Assembly (NCBI GenBank): GCA_965153455.1
Contig: OZ234503.1
Location: 3,038,001 to 3,102,000, forward strand
Direction: 5' to 3'
DNA from: Sphagnum compactum
Lineage: Eukaryota > Bryophyta > Sphagnopsida > Sphagnales
DNA: 64,000 nt
The notes under the pieces were generated by a model. It saw nothing but the letters and a program-made list of their open reading frames with translations. It had not been told where the DNA came from and made no database searches. Made by a program: the position numbers and the translations under genes. This document shows, one piece after another, positions 12,891 to 25,444 of the stretch. Positions within the stretch are counted from its first letter, which is position 1; every line of letters begins with the position of its first letter.

Positions 12891-13590
12891 ATGTCGGAGG
12901 CTTTTCCTGACTACCTTAGGTTTCTCAAGAGGTAGAAATTTTGCGATCTGTTGCAGAGATTTGATTTGCGCATTGGACACTTATTCAAATTTGGGCATTA
13001 TGCTCTGCCTCTGCTTGTATCTGCTGCGTTGAATCTTGCACTGCTTGTTTTTGTGCAGGAGACTGTTGGAGGATGTAGAGGATGGAGCTGCTGGAGCTGT
13101 ATGGCTGCCTTCCAGAGACATTCCTCATTGTTTTGCGTTGTCGGCAGATGGTGCGCTGACTGCGGCAGGTGCTGCTAATGCCATTTGCCTCTCGTCGTCT
13201 GAAACGGAGTTTGAGCTTGCAAGCTACAAGCCTGGCTCAGATGAAGAAGAGGCGGAGGCCGCGGTCTCTGATGCCTTACTGCTGCCGCTTGAGCCACAAG
13301 TTGTCGATGTGCTGCGCTTCTCGGATTCTGCGACCCCGGGAGATTCCCCGCCAGCTGAGTTTCAAATCTTCTTCCCTACTGCTGGGATGGATGGAGCGGA
13401 CAGGCCGTCTGTCTTGTTCTGCCCTGACAAGACAAAGGCCGAATCCAAAAAGAGGACTTGTTACACTGCTTGTTTCAAAATTGATCGCGATTCGGAATCG
13501 AGTGCTGTCCCAGCGGCTGACCACGTGACTTGCGTCGCACCGTGCTTGGAGCCTGTGCGGAATCATGGCACGAATCATCACATTCTGTAG
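12891..13590 (+). CDS. Two-exon gene, acidic protein of unknown function
   Basis: Exon 1 is 12,891-12,931 and starts MSEAFPDYLRFLK. The intron is 12,932-13,058 (127 bases, GTAGAA to TGCAG). Exon 2 is 13,059-13,590, ending in TAG. The split AGG codon joins in phase and gives 190 residues. I chose this start because it joins exactly to the long exon-2 frame and follows the GA-rich leader. Seen in the protein: an acidic segment at about residues 74-85 (GSDEEEAEAAVSD), a hydrophobic LLLPLEP stretch after it, and several Cys residues near the C-terminus. There is no signal peptide, membrane span or catalytic motif. I do not recognise a family. The exon lies in a local GC-rich island and has no stops, unlike the flanking DNA. 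Further 5' or 3' exons cannot be excluded. Confidence 0.65.
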
Positions 13591-16500
13591 CATATGGTTG
13601 GCTGCAGAGAAATGCACGAAGGTTTGGTCATGTCCTGTCTATGCCTAACCGGTAGACTAGGTTTGGTCATCGCTTTCAGTAATAGAAACACATAGGCAGT
13701 ACAAACTACAAACAGCAATGGATACTTGATTTTGTATCCCTTGATTATGGTGGCTTCCAGAGAGAGAAAACAGGGCATGGTGTGTGGACTTGCTGTGGTA
13801 CCAGGGCTTGCTGCATAATGGGAGGATGTGAGCATTTCTTTCCACAACTTTGGTGCTGGTCTGAACCATGGCAAACATTGATGAACATATAGATGGGAGA
13901 TGAACAGCAGGAGTCAAATCTTAACCCTGTGCACAACATAGTCTTTGAGCATTGATGCTTGTTCCGCCTGCCTTTATGAAGGTCTGTGTACTCTTGTTGT
14001 AGTGTTGCAGTGTTTATGAGAGCCTCACAGGATAGGGTAGATTATAGTGTTTCTCTATGATGTTGACACATTCCTGGAAATGTAATAGAAATCTGTCCTT
14101 ATAATTAGTCCTAACATTATCATCTCTGCCCTTGAATGCCTTCATGACATGTTTGAAACTTTAATGGCTTTAACCTGTTGCCGCTGGTGAATGAGCTTTT
14201 GTTCTGTTTCTAGTTTTTGTTCTCAACCTTTTGTGCACTCGATGAGAGGTAGAATTCGAGGAGTGTGAAGAGAATTTGGGGATGTGCTCACTTGTGCATA
14301 ACAGGATGCATATGATTGCATTTGACAGAATCATATATGCTTGTATGTACTCCATTCTTGACATGCTCTACTTGCACAATCTATGCTTAATTGCAAAGTT
14401 TAGAGATTAGGGTAAATTCCGATTTCACATCTGAATTCACTCTACATGCAAGTCTAAGCAAGTGTCCCATAACCTTGATGCTCCCATACAATCAGTTGTC
14501 TGGTAACCTGCATGCTCTCTTGCCCGTTACCTAGTCCATAACCTCTGCTTTCAGAGGTGATCTTCACATGTAATAGGTATCCCTCCCAGCCAGCTACTTT
14601 TAGTGGAACTGACCAGTCATTGATTTGAAGATATCTTTTCATTGATTTTCGGGTCTGTAGAGGGGAAGGCATTTGTCCATTGTCATCTCTAGGAGACCCT
14701 GCTCTGAAACTCAGGCTTCACCAGGGCTGGGCACTTTGGAACAAGTCCTTCGGGCAAATTCCTGTAGTTTTTGTCCCCACTATATACAAAACTTGCTTCC
14801 ACCTGACTGCACCCTCTGGTTGCTTTGGGGGCTACCTATGCCACATTTGCTCCATTCTTACAGGATAGACCTGCAAAATAGAATCGCATGTAAAAGATAT
14901 CAAAGAGCTGGAAAATATAATTTGAGCTTAACCTCTCTAAAAGCGACTTTTTCTCCACTTTGGTGTGAATCTGTGCTGGGTGTTCAAGTTGAGTTTTGAT
15001 AAGCTGTGTTGGATAACTCCATCATTTAATTCATACCTGTAGATGGAGTATATAATTTATGCTAAAGAACCCATGGGTGATTCCCTGATGTGAAACACCC
15101 ACCATGAGATAAACTTCATGGTTTCCTTCTGCATACATGGTAAACAAAGCACATTATAATTTATAATCTGACTTATAAATTGAATGCATTTTTTATGAAC
15201 CTATTTCCTTTGCTCCTTCACCTCAAACACACAGCCAAACAGAGGCCACCCTGTGCCTATGTTGGGATATTTCTCACTGTCTTTGTACTTTATGCTGGGT
15301 AAAGCTCTTGAGCAGGGCATTTACACCATAGACCTGAGGGCTCCACTCCAAGGGCTTCACCCTCCATCTAAACCATTAGGTTACAATTAGTGTTGCAATG
15401 GTATGAGGCTTTTGTACTGCTTTCAAATCAAGGGACCAATATGGTCTTGATATTTAGGTGTACAATCAAGGAACGCAGTTTGTTTGTTTAGTATGTTTTG
15501 TTTGTTTCATTCGTCACATTGAGATCTCCCAAACCATGGCACCTCTTGCTGGGCTCATGGTACTGTCGGAATGCTCTCAACGACTTGTTGAGCTCTCAGT
15601 ACCATCAGAAAGTCCTTGATGAGTAGGTGTGCACTGAGTTGGTTTCACAATGTTTTGAACTATGGTGGAGAAGTTATTGAATATTGAACATTTTTTCAGT
15701 GAAAATTCAGTTAAATCAAAACTAAAAATTATAGGGGAATTTGGTTGCACTCTTGGCCTTCTTGGAAAGCCCTAAGTGAGTAGGATTTAATGAAGGTGAT
15801 TTGGAAATTTTTAAACCTAAATTTTGAGAGATATTGAATTTTGAGTAGTTTTTTTGTCATTGGAAATTCGAAAATTTAAATTACAAAAAAAATAAAAAAT
15901 TGTAAGGAAAGATTAATTGAGTAACTAGTTCACACTTGGATCAATAGCTGGCTACACTACTGATAACTAAATATGAATATGGTATTTTTAGAGATTAAAT
16001 GAGGGTAGGTGTATAAAATCATGGATACAATATTTGTCCTTCCAAAAGTGACATCAACATATTTACCATGTTTTGGTATGGGGACTAACCACATACCAAG
16101 CTTGAATTACAAAATCTTGTAGATGCCCGATCCCCATGTAACCTAGCAACCGCCTTTGCGCTTTACATAGCGCAAAGATGATAAAAAAAGATTTGAGCTT
16201 ATTCCCCTCCCCATTGAAAGAACCATACATGTAATACCTAATTTGTACAAGCAAAAGCTAACTACATGTACATGTAAATTGACATACAAAGGTGGAGGTG
16301 AAGAAAAACCCTATTAAAAAAATCAAGGATGGGAACCCATCCATCAAAAGTACAAGGCAAATGAGAACACAAAAAGACACAACCAAAAGAAAAAACGAAA
16401 GTAAACAATCAACAAAAATCAAGTAAAAACCCTATGTAAAGAGGATTCATGGCTACGAAACGACAATCAATAATAACAAAGAAAACTTAGGATGAAAGAG

Positions 16501-16772
16501 TTGTCATCTGCCACAAATCAGTCTGAAAGTGCAATAGCTATGATGTGTGGAAAAGGTGAGGAATTTTGACCAAATGTAATAGCCTGTTGAAGAATCACTA
16601 TGCTTTACGCACGTTGTAGGGTTATGGAGATGCACTATCAATAGTAAGAAATAAGGATCAAAGGGACTAAAGAAGACTATTGATGACATGCGATAGTGAA
16701 TCAAAACGAAAATGAAGACACCCATATGTCTCAATACAAAGGGAATGAAGTCATCGCCTAATGCTCGATTAA
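13591..16772. other. 3' flank and intergenic DNA
   Basis: The first few hundred bases are probably the 3' untranslated region of the preceding gene. The rest is mixed-composition, apparently low-copy DNA. Short frames at 14,454-14,999 and elsewhere show no motif or splice logic. No gene recognised. Confidence 0.45.
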
Positions 16773-16777
16773 CATAT

Positions 16778-17597
16778 TGATGCGCTGCCAAGTTCCTAGT
16801 TAGACCCAAGATGGGTCTAAGTTACTTAAACAACGGAATTGTGAGGAACTCGGGGCACACTCCCAGTTCTCAGCACTAAAAGGGGTAGAGGGGCGTGATG
16901 AAGCTTCGGGATGGGACTAGGAAGAGTGACAAGCTTTAATTACTCACTCGAATCTGCATCAAACCAACCAACAAGTTGGTTAGTTCACTTTCTGGATCAC
17001 CTTTAATGTTAGGACAAGCCACGGGCAACTCTGGACTCACAAGACTCACCACGGCCCAGACTCGGGGGACGCCACCGCCTTCCCCCATATAGTATTCTTT
17101 GCGTCTCTTCGCGGAGCCTACATCCGAATGAATTTTTGTCCCGGGACTCCCAAGGAGGAGTCCCGAAACTATCCCGGTTTGGACTCTCGCAACTTTGCAA
17201 GACTATAACTCTTTGCTCAGACCTCCAATTGGGACGAGGTCTAAAGCAAAGTTGTAGTCTCGTCGAGAGCTTTCCAACGATGTGTCACACTTCACTTGCA
17301 CGCACCAGGGTCGGGTCAATTCCCGACTTTTAGTGGTCGGGAGTTAAACTGCCAGTTTGACTCCCGGCCCTTCTTTTGGGCATAACTTGTGCTGCAGATG
17401 TCCGAATGACTCATGCGAGCCCATTTTCGACATCTACAGTTCAATAGCTTCCCAATGATATAAAGAACTCCTCAATGCAAAGTGTTTTGGCCCCTGCAAT
17501 TGAACTCTGAAGTTTCGGGAGTCTCGGAGGACTCCCAAGTCCCAATTTCAGGAGTGTGAGTCTCATCCTCACACTCTCTCAAAGTAGGGTTGCGACA
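16778..17597 (-). mobile_element. Solo LTR, minus orientation (family L)
   Basis: Read on the minus strand it starts TGTCGCAACCCT and ends GCGCATCA, an 820-base TG...CA unit. It is flanked by a perfect 5-bp direct repeat CATAT at 16,773-16,777 and 17,598-17,602. It is homologous along its whole length to 41,511-42,365 in the opposite orientation; shared blocks include AGAAGGGCC, CAATTGGAGGTCTG, GGGGGAAGGYGGTGGC and CTAACCAACTTGTTG. No internal retrotransposon coding region adjoins it. The simplest reading is a solo LTR left by LTR-LTR recombination. I cannot tell whether the parent was Ty3 or Ty1 type. Confidence 0.9.
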
Positions 17598-17602
17598 CAT
17601 AT

Positions 17603-18382
17603 GATCATGTCTTCTCCTGACATCCATCATTGTTACATGTGTTGTTGTCATTGATGTTAACTGTAGCATATTTGTGTGAGTCAAGTCAACAATGATGATG
17701 TCGATCAAGGTCTGAAGGCCATTTTTGGTGATAAGGATATCCACTCATCGTTGGGTGTGGTGGATGTGGGACCTCTTTCTAAACATGTGTTCCATTTTCC
17801 AAAGCAATTGTTGTGATAATATCCTGAAGTGTATTGTGAACTATTGTGTACTTTCACTCCTATAGGGACATTGAAGCAAATGGGTACCTAAATTGTCAAT
17901 GGTATGATCACATTGACATTGTGAAAGATGGGCAACCATAGGATGTGGCAAGCCAAAACAAGTACGTAATGCTATAAGGAAGTGGGCCGAAGAGAAACAA
18001 AATGAAGGTGTGGTACGACGAATTAATAACTAAGCGTTTGCCCCTAGACCCACACATGAATTGAAACATGTTCGCATAATATCTGAAGGAACATTTATTA
18101 GAAGTGAGGCAAGCTCCTACTCATGGAGGCGATCTACCAAAAAAACTTGCAACTTGGGGTAAGACTAAACCATTAATCTTTCAAAGGCTGGGACCTGATA
18201 AAGGACAACTTAAGGTAATAGGGTTTAAGTATTTCATAATGCCATCTAGAATGGGGAAGTGATAATTTCAACATGTGCTACTACACCCCAAAAAATAAGG
18301 TGATCATCCTATTGGAAACGAGTGATAAGTGCAAGAGCAATCAATGCCCAACATTGCAAGAATGCAAGGGCAACAGTCCAAA
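17603..18382. other. Intergenic, nothing recognised
   Basis: No supported gene. A few short protein-like stretches on the + strand are interrupted and unrecognised. Confidence 0.4.
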
Positions 18383-18769
18383 CTACAGAAAGGAGGTTGA
18401 GCCCACCAAAGAAGTAAAAAAAGTAGCATGATGATGAACTAGATGATTGATAGAACCACCAAAAAATCCCACATTAAGTAATTTCTCCAATGTAGCTATG
18501 GTACGAGTATCAAATTCAACATAATGCTGTAAAATACTCGGAGATGGAAACATTGTACGAAGCAAGTAGCCAAGGCGATAAGCATAACACAACAAGAATA
18601 TTGTAAAAGCTACAAGCATAGGGAGATTATGTATCATTCGAAAATCCTCATGAAAAACTTTAACCACAAACAACTCAATGAATGATCTAAATCCCATCAA
18701 TGCACCCAAAATACGAAAACTTAAATCAAGAGTAAGAAAACCAATAAGAAGTGATATAAAATGGTCCAA
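18383..18769 (-). other. Unidentified 128-codon open frame, hydrophobic
   Basis: An uninterrupted minus-strand frame preceded in frame by a TAG stop. The product has hydrophobic segments at about residues 4-24 and 50-70 and a His cluster (VHHHATFF) near the C-terminus. The surrounding DNA is AT-rich and decayed, and there is no ATG at the 5' end of the frame (it opens with TTG). I recognise no family. It may be a fragment of an old transposon gene or a chance frame. Confidence 0.2.
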
Positions 18770-19576
18770 CCCCTATGAAGACCAAGCTACACACTTCACC
18801 AATTGCAATGAAAGCCCTAATGTTGAAAACTCTTATTACAATTATAAAAAAACAAAAACCACATCTGATATGAAACCTACTATATGCATATCATCCGTCA
18901 ATGAAAGGAAAACACAAGTAGGGTGGACTACTGATATAGGGCAAAAAACACGAAGGTGAGCTAGAACAAACAATGTTAGGTTTTGGTCTATGTCCTTGTG
19001 TTTGTGCATGAATTTGGTTTATTTTAATCTCAATAAGTGATAAATTTCATATATTCCCTACTTTAATATGGCCCAAGTCTTTCCATCTAAAACAATGAAA
19101 CTCATATGCTATAAGTATTAAACCACATACCAAACCTGGTACCCAAGTTCCCCAATTTATAAATGTAACACCTATACACACTAGTGTTGGGTGGTTCTCT
19201 CCTTTCTATGAAAACCATCAATTGTAGTTCGATTTTTTTTTAATAATGAAAATTGTTGGTCTTGATTTAATTCTTTCCTTTTTATGAAAATCACTAGTTC
19301 CAGTCTTTCCCAACACTTGAAAAAACTAACTTAGTTCTTTTTTAAAAATTAAAAAAACGTACAATAACCAATCAAGGTGTCATATGTTTAATTTTTAAAA
19401 ATTAAATTGGTTTTCAAACAGGGCGGTTCTCACAAATGTGATAATTGTCGATTTTCATATCTAGTTTTCAAACTTATATTCATTTCTAATAAAAAAAATT
19501 ACTACAAATTAATTGGAAACAAAAACAAACTTGTTCAAATTATGACTAAAATGTTACAAAAAAATTCAATAAAAAT

Positions 19577-21500
19577 TTATATTTTCAAAATCTCATATTT
19601 TTCAAATGTTCCTTCAAATTCCTCTAACTCTTCTAATTATGCATCAACTTCAATTAACTTTGTTAAATTTAAAAAAGGTTTATAACCAATCCTAAGATCA
19701 TTGGGCCAATTTTTATTCACAAAACTAATTTATTTAAATTATCTGACTGTAAATTACATTTCCTATTAGTAGATATTCTTGCCAAAAAAATAAAATTTCA
19801 ATCTCAATTTGTGAATTAACAATACTTAAGATTTGATAGGCAAAGAATCTAATTGTAAAAAACATAAATACTTATTTTTCTCACCATTGAAACTAACATT
19901 TGATTTTTTTGCATCCACTTGAAACCTCCTACAAACAAAAATTTCCTTGTTAACAACCTCTTTTGCTAGTTCATTTGTGTTTATTATCAATTCAAATATG
20001 TCCAAACTACAATTTTCATCAACACATTGGTCAACAACGGTACTTTTGGACAAGGGGTGCAAATGATGATAACATTTTAACAACATGGGATATAAGGTTT
20101 TCCTATCATGTTTTTCAACAATGGTCTTACTTTGCTGAAGGCCAATAATTGAGGACACTAAATGTAAGTTTTAGAAACTAGTATCCAATATCAAAGACAA
20201 CATGTTATGAACATTTTTTTTTCATATTTCCTCAACGAAAGAAAACTTTAAAACACTAGAAACCTCATTTATAATGTTATAGGCCTAAAAACCTACCACA
20301 AAAACCACAATGGACTCCTCTTCCATAAAATTATTAAAAGAACCTAAAATTCCAATTTTATTTTTTCTATTTCAAACAAATGAAAATGGCAGAATTTAAA
20401 ACATCACTTAACAACCAATGACCTCTGGATTAAGAACACAAGTAAACACAACAGGCAAATGGACATCAACAATAATTTCAGAAATATGCCATGTCAAAGG
20501 AAGAGGCAGTCATGTAATCATTCTAATAAGAATCTGCTTGTTATAACAAAAAACAATTCTAATGCCTCTAAAAATGGATAGTTTTTCCTACAAATATGCA
20601 AAAGAGAAAACAATTTATTAGAAGATACTAAGTTAATTGAACTTATTTTAAAAATTATAACATATATATTTCTCATTACAACAACATATCGGATTAAAAA
20701 ATTACCTTGTTTTCACTATTGTATTCCTTAGGGCCAAACTAGATTCAAGACATGCATTGTTCCACTTTTATTGACCTTTCCTAGATTTTTGGCTAAGTTA
20801 TACACTTTTGTAGATCTTTTTGTGGAATCTTAATAGAAAAGTCTTTACAAAAAAATTCATTCGCCGTAGCGTATTGATAACCTTTGGAAAATGCATGCCC
20901 AAATCAAGTGCTTTGATAACTTTCCTCTAAACCTAAAATGTCATAACTTATAATATTTTTTAATGTAGTAATCATTGTGTTCAAATTAGACTCCTTATCT
21001 TTCACATAATTAATTTTTTTCCCCCCTTAATTAACTTTTCAAATAACTCAATCAAACTTTTGGCCAAAGTTTCCTAAAAATATTTGCACCCTCAAAAAGA
21101 CCAAGTGTAACATGTTTTGGTTATCAATCAATCCCCAAAAAGTTAATCACAACTGCAAATATATCATGCATTCCTTTTGACATCCAAAGATCAAAGCTCA
21201 CTATTGTAAAATTCCATTTTGCCAAAATTGATAAAACATACAACTATTTAGTTTTTTCCACCAACTTATCAAAGTACATCTCTTGTGAAAATTGAATTCT
21301 AAATTCTAGAAGAAAAGATAAGTCTTGGACACAAATGCAAACATAAGCATTACATCCATAGACTTTCCACAAATTACATGGGTAAATGATTTTTAACAAT
21401 CAACAAGCCCATATCCTCAAGAAACAAGCTACATATGATCCTTTTGGAAAGGATCTTTGGTAACAAAAAAATTGACAATTACATTGCAAGATGGATTTGA
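19577..21500 (-). pseudogene. Decayed hAT-type transposase
   Basis: The minus strand reads in broken frames through a hAT-superfamily transposase. In order: a segment with NHLPM then FVESLWM and HLCPRLIFSSR (about 21,330-21,410); QEMYFDKLVEKTK; the core FDLWMSKG at 21,172-21,195, followed by HDIFAVVINFLG; PKHVTLGLFEGAN; YVKDKESNLNTM; a segment with FGHAFSKG and QYATANE; DLQKCIT; and near the end MSSIIGLQQS, CRRFQVDAKK, VNKNWPND (19,697-19,720) and the acidic tail EELEEFEG (19,611-19,634) before a TAA at 19,579-19,577. These match the order of conserved blocks I know for BED-type hAT transposases of plants. At least ten in-frame stops and several frameshifts make it non-functional. Element termini and target duplications were not found. 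Confidence 0.85.
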
Positions 21501-22900
21501 ATTTTTTTTCGGTAGGTTGTTTCTCCACTTTTCCTTTCAATGGACTATTTAATTCCTCAAACATTTTTGCAATAATAAAATGGTCTACATTCAAATTTTT
21601 TTCAATGTTATTATTCCCTTTGTTGGTGAATTATTGTAACAAAAAATACATCTCATGGTTTATGGGCATTTCACATCAATATCCTTGTTATCATTTTCAC
21701 CAAAAAAAACCCAACATAAAGAACTTCTATAAGGTGATTTCCAAATTGTTCTTTAAAACATACAATTTTTTAATTTGTTTTTTCATTGTTTTTTTTTTGG
21801 GTTTTAGTTGTTTTTTGTTTGAAGACTAAGGTTTATTTCACATATTAGCAAACAAATCTTCTTCCATTACATCATTCATGAACAGTTCACATGTATTTTC
21901 ATTTATCATATTTTCATTTTCAAAGGATAAGGTTAATTTCAATCTTCAAAAGAAAATGCAATCTGAGATGGAGAAAAAAACCAAATAGATGTACCATAAA
22001 CCAAAACACCAAAACTTGCTCTGCAACTAAAAATGCAAACATTTAAAAAAAGATTTACAAATTATTCAAAATTTTCTTCAATTTTATTTACAAGCATGTG
22101 CAAATGCAAATGTTAATGTTGGATTCCGTTAAGAATTTTTAGAGAAACAACAATGTTGTTATTAAACAACCCAAAATTAACCACTTTTGAAAAAAAAACT
22201 TAGTATTTTTTAAATTAAAAATGAAACATATGAAAAATGGAAAAATGGATTTTTTTGTAAAAAATTATTAAAAAACAAACAAGTGGAAAGGTTTTTTTTT
22301 CTTTTGTTTCAAATTGCATAATATGTGTAATACATGGGAAAAAACTCCACACATGTCTATTGAATATTAATTAATTTTGAAATTTCTGTATCCCCAAAAT
22401 ATTTTTTTCATTTTCTAAAAACATGTCTCAATTTTCATTCACAAAATTTTGTTTTCTGAAAAAAAATTCTTTGGTAAAAACAAATTAACATTTTATTATA
22501 CAAATGGTACTTAGCCTAGTAGAAGTAATTAATGTCAAAGTTGCCAAGGTGCTATGGGGTATTATTATTACACACTTGATTTATTGGCCTTGCTTTGGTA
22601 GGCAAAGATATTGTGTTTAGATTCATTATACAGTATAGTAGTTTAAGGGATTTTGGCCCCTAGGTAATAATAGGCCTATTTTTATATGAGGATTTTTGAA
22701 AGATGATATATTAGCTTTGTGTTGAAACTTGAGATTACTTATAGAATTATAATACCTTGACGGATTTTGGTTTCTTTTAGAAGATTTTTTTGAAGATTAT
22801 ATTTTTGCATGGTGAAATATTTGAGTTTCCATAATTATTAAAAAAAAACAAGTGGAAACATTTTATTATTATTATTATTTATTGTAGAAGAATTCCACCA
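21501..22900. other. AT-rich flank of the hAT remnant
   Basis: May include the unrecognised 5' part of the hAT element. Only homopolymer-rich AT DNA and an ATT microsatellite at about 22,864-22,880 are visible. Confidence 0.4.
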
Positions 22901-22929
22901 CCTACACAAGGCAATTGGAGGGGGTAGTA

Positions 22930-23520
22930 CTTCACCATGGCACAATCAACATAACAACACAATGTTAACACTAACAACAACAAACTAGCAACAACACCAA
23001 AGGGGGTAAATGGCAATGGTGTACCTAGGAGTAAGACGTGTACAACAACAAATGAACCACCAACTCGCCACTTGCAAGGTGATGGTGATGGGAGTGATGC
23101 CTCACCAAAACACATGCAACAAAAGTAGCCACCAGCAACGCAAAGGAACAATAAAAGCAACATAGGGGGGTCCAATTGAGTAATTGGGAACAACGTGATG
23201 GACCCATAGTAACAACAACAATGCAACAACACTAGTAACAACACTAGCAACCGGTAGCACCACCAGTAACACAATAAACCAATAGCACCACAACATGATG
23301 AACTAAGAACATCACCAACACTACGATGAACCACCAATTGCATTAATAATGTGATTAACTAATAGTAGCATAAGCAATACAATGACAAACAACACCATCA
23401 ATGCCACAACCCAATAGTAACACCTGCATCACGATGAACTAATAATAACATCAACAATGTGACAAACTAATACTAGCACCAACAACACAAAAGAACAACA
23501 CAAAGGAACAATGCAAAAGA
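22930..23520 (+). repeat. Degenerate AAC/ACA trinucleotide-type repeat
   Basis: The + strand is dominated by variants of AACAACAC, ACCAYCAA and ACTARTARYA, with imperfect units such as AACACTAGTAACAACACTAG. The 154-codon minus-strand frame here is the Leu/Val/Cys-rich translation of this repeat and is not counted as a gene. Confidence 0.6.
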
Positions 23521-25127
23521 ACATGAAAGAGCAAACACACATATTTTATCAAAAATTCTTTTTAAAAAAATTCATCTAAAAATGAATTTTATTAAAAACT
23601 TGGCATAAGTGCCTACAACATGAAAGGATGCCTAAGATTTTTTTATGTTCATATTTTAAACTTGGCTAAATATTATTATTGATGATCACCACTTGAACAA
23701 CACCACAATTTTGTAAAAAAAAATTCGGTATAGATGATGCATAAAATTCCAATGAGAAGAAATTTCAAGGAATTAGTATATGGAAGATTTTGTATAATTT
23801 GTCATATGGTCATCCCTGGACAATTGATTTTTCATAATCCTTCATATTGTTGTCCGTAGCCAATTATAAAGAAAATTCCAAAATCAACTACCTCATTTCC
23901 AAGCCTAATTACCTCACTCCTTTTCCCTACCCACCAACATGGATATGAAAAGGCAAGTTAACATGTGCCTTCCATGATATTGATATTAATTCAAATTAAA
24001 TTTGACATTAACATAAATAATGATGAATTATTGAAAATCATATGAGAACATAAGAGAAAAAAAAGTTGATTGTCATGAATATGCAATGATGTGGAGCCCA
24101 AGTTGATTAACCAAATGAAATGATCTTCTGTGGAGAAAACATGACCCCAAACATTCCATGTCTATGGCTGAAATCAATTTTGATGGATGAATTTATCCCC
24201 ATTGATTGGATGAATTCCATGTATGCATAATGTCCAAATACAATGACAATGAACTTTTTATGAACATGAAATGACCCAATTATTAGTTGAATTTTATTAT
24301 AATGGATGAATGAAATAATAAGATTACTTTCAATATTGGTTGTGTTTGGTTTAACAACACATTCAACAATGAACATACCAATCCAACAATTTTGTCTGGT
24401 TTACCAAACTTATCATTATACTCATTAAATATTAGGATCATATGCCAATATGAATAATTACAACTTGTTGTGATAGATGAAATATCATTTGTTGGTGCTA
24501 GAATCCTTAACATTATAGATAATAAACTAAGGTTTATAAAATATATTCAAATTTTTTTTTGGTGGTTTTAATTTTATCATGAAAGTTGATTTCTATTAAG
24601 CACCCCCTATGAAAGATAGTTGAATATTTCAAAACGTTAAAGATAATGTTAATGGATTAACACCAGTTTTTTTGCAAACATATGTCCAATGTTATGAACT
24701 AAATAAAGTTATGTAACAATTTAATATGTTCTTCATACAAATTCTTCGAGCACATTTCATACTACAATGAAAATACGAATGATATTCAATAAATTCAATT
24801 TGTAGTCAATATCCACCCAACAATTTTACTATTCCATATTTGTTTTATAAAATTAAACTTATGAAGAATCACAATGAGAATGTGTTCATTAACACATGAG
24901 GTCCCACATTTATTTTCAAGACAATGGACATCACTAATCATGCCTACCATTTTACAAACTCTTAAATAATTCAGGCAAATTGCAAGTTTGCATTACATAA
25001 TTTGTATAAGAATATATATTTTAGTTGAAATATGTGTTGGTAATTATACAACATCTAATGGTCTTGTGAATGGAGCTAATGACATATTTAAAACACCAAT
25101 CATTTGACGTCAAGTATTTTAAAATTG
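23521..25127. other. Intergenic, nothing recognised
   Basis: AT-rich DNA with no recognised gene or bounded element. Frames on the minus strand at 24,107-24,513 look vaguely protein-like but match nothing I know. Confidence 0.4.
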
Positions 25128-25132
25128 AAATA

Positions 25133-25444
25133 TGTTAACAAATAGGAGATCTACTCAAGTGCAAACATAAATCAATTGAAAGGAAACTACAACATAATGC
25201 TCACAACACAAAACACAACATCAAGAACTCTCCAAGGTTCTTGTCACAAGAAATACACAAACTTGTGTAATGAAGAAAAAAGAGGCAAACCATCAACACC
25301 AAGGTATTTAACTAAAAAAACCAAACCACAAATAACCAAACAAAAATAAGTAACGAAAGTAATTCAACCTTGTGAAAGTAACCTAGTTACTTTCCTACTC
25401 CAGTAACTAATGAAACCTAACTAGTTGAGCTTGAATTCTCAACA
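25133..25444 (-). repeat. Copia 3' LTR (left on the + strand)
   Basis: 312 bases, bounded by TGTTAACA and TCTCAACA. Its outer side is the AAATA target duplication and its inner side is the PPT. The last codons and the stop of the polyprotein frame lie inside it. Confidence 0.95.

Noticed and set aside
22879-23343. 154-codon minus-strand frame, Leu/Val/Cys-rich
   Set aside because: It is the translation of the degenerate AAC/ACA repeat on the other strand and has no domain.
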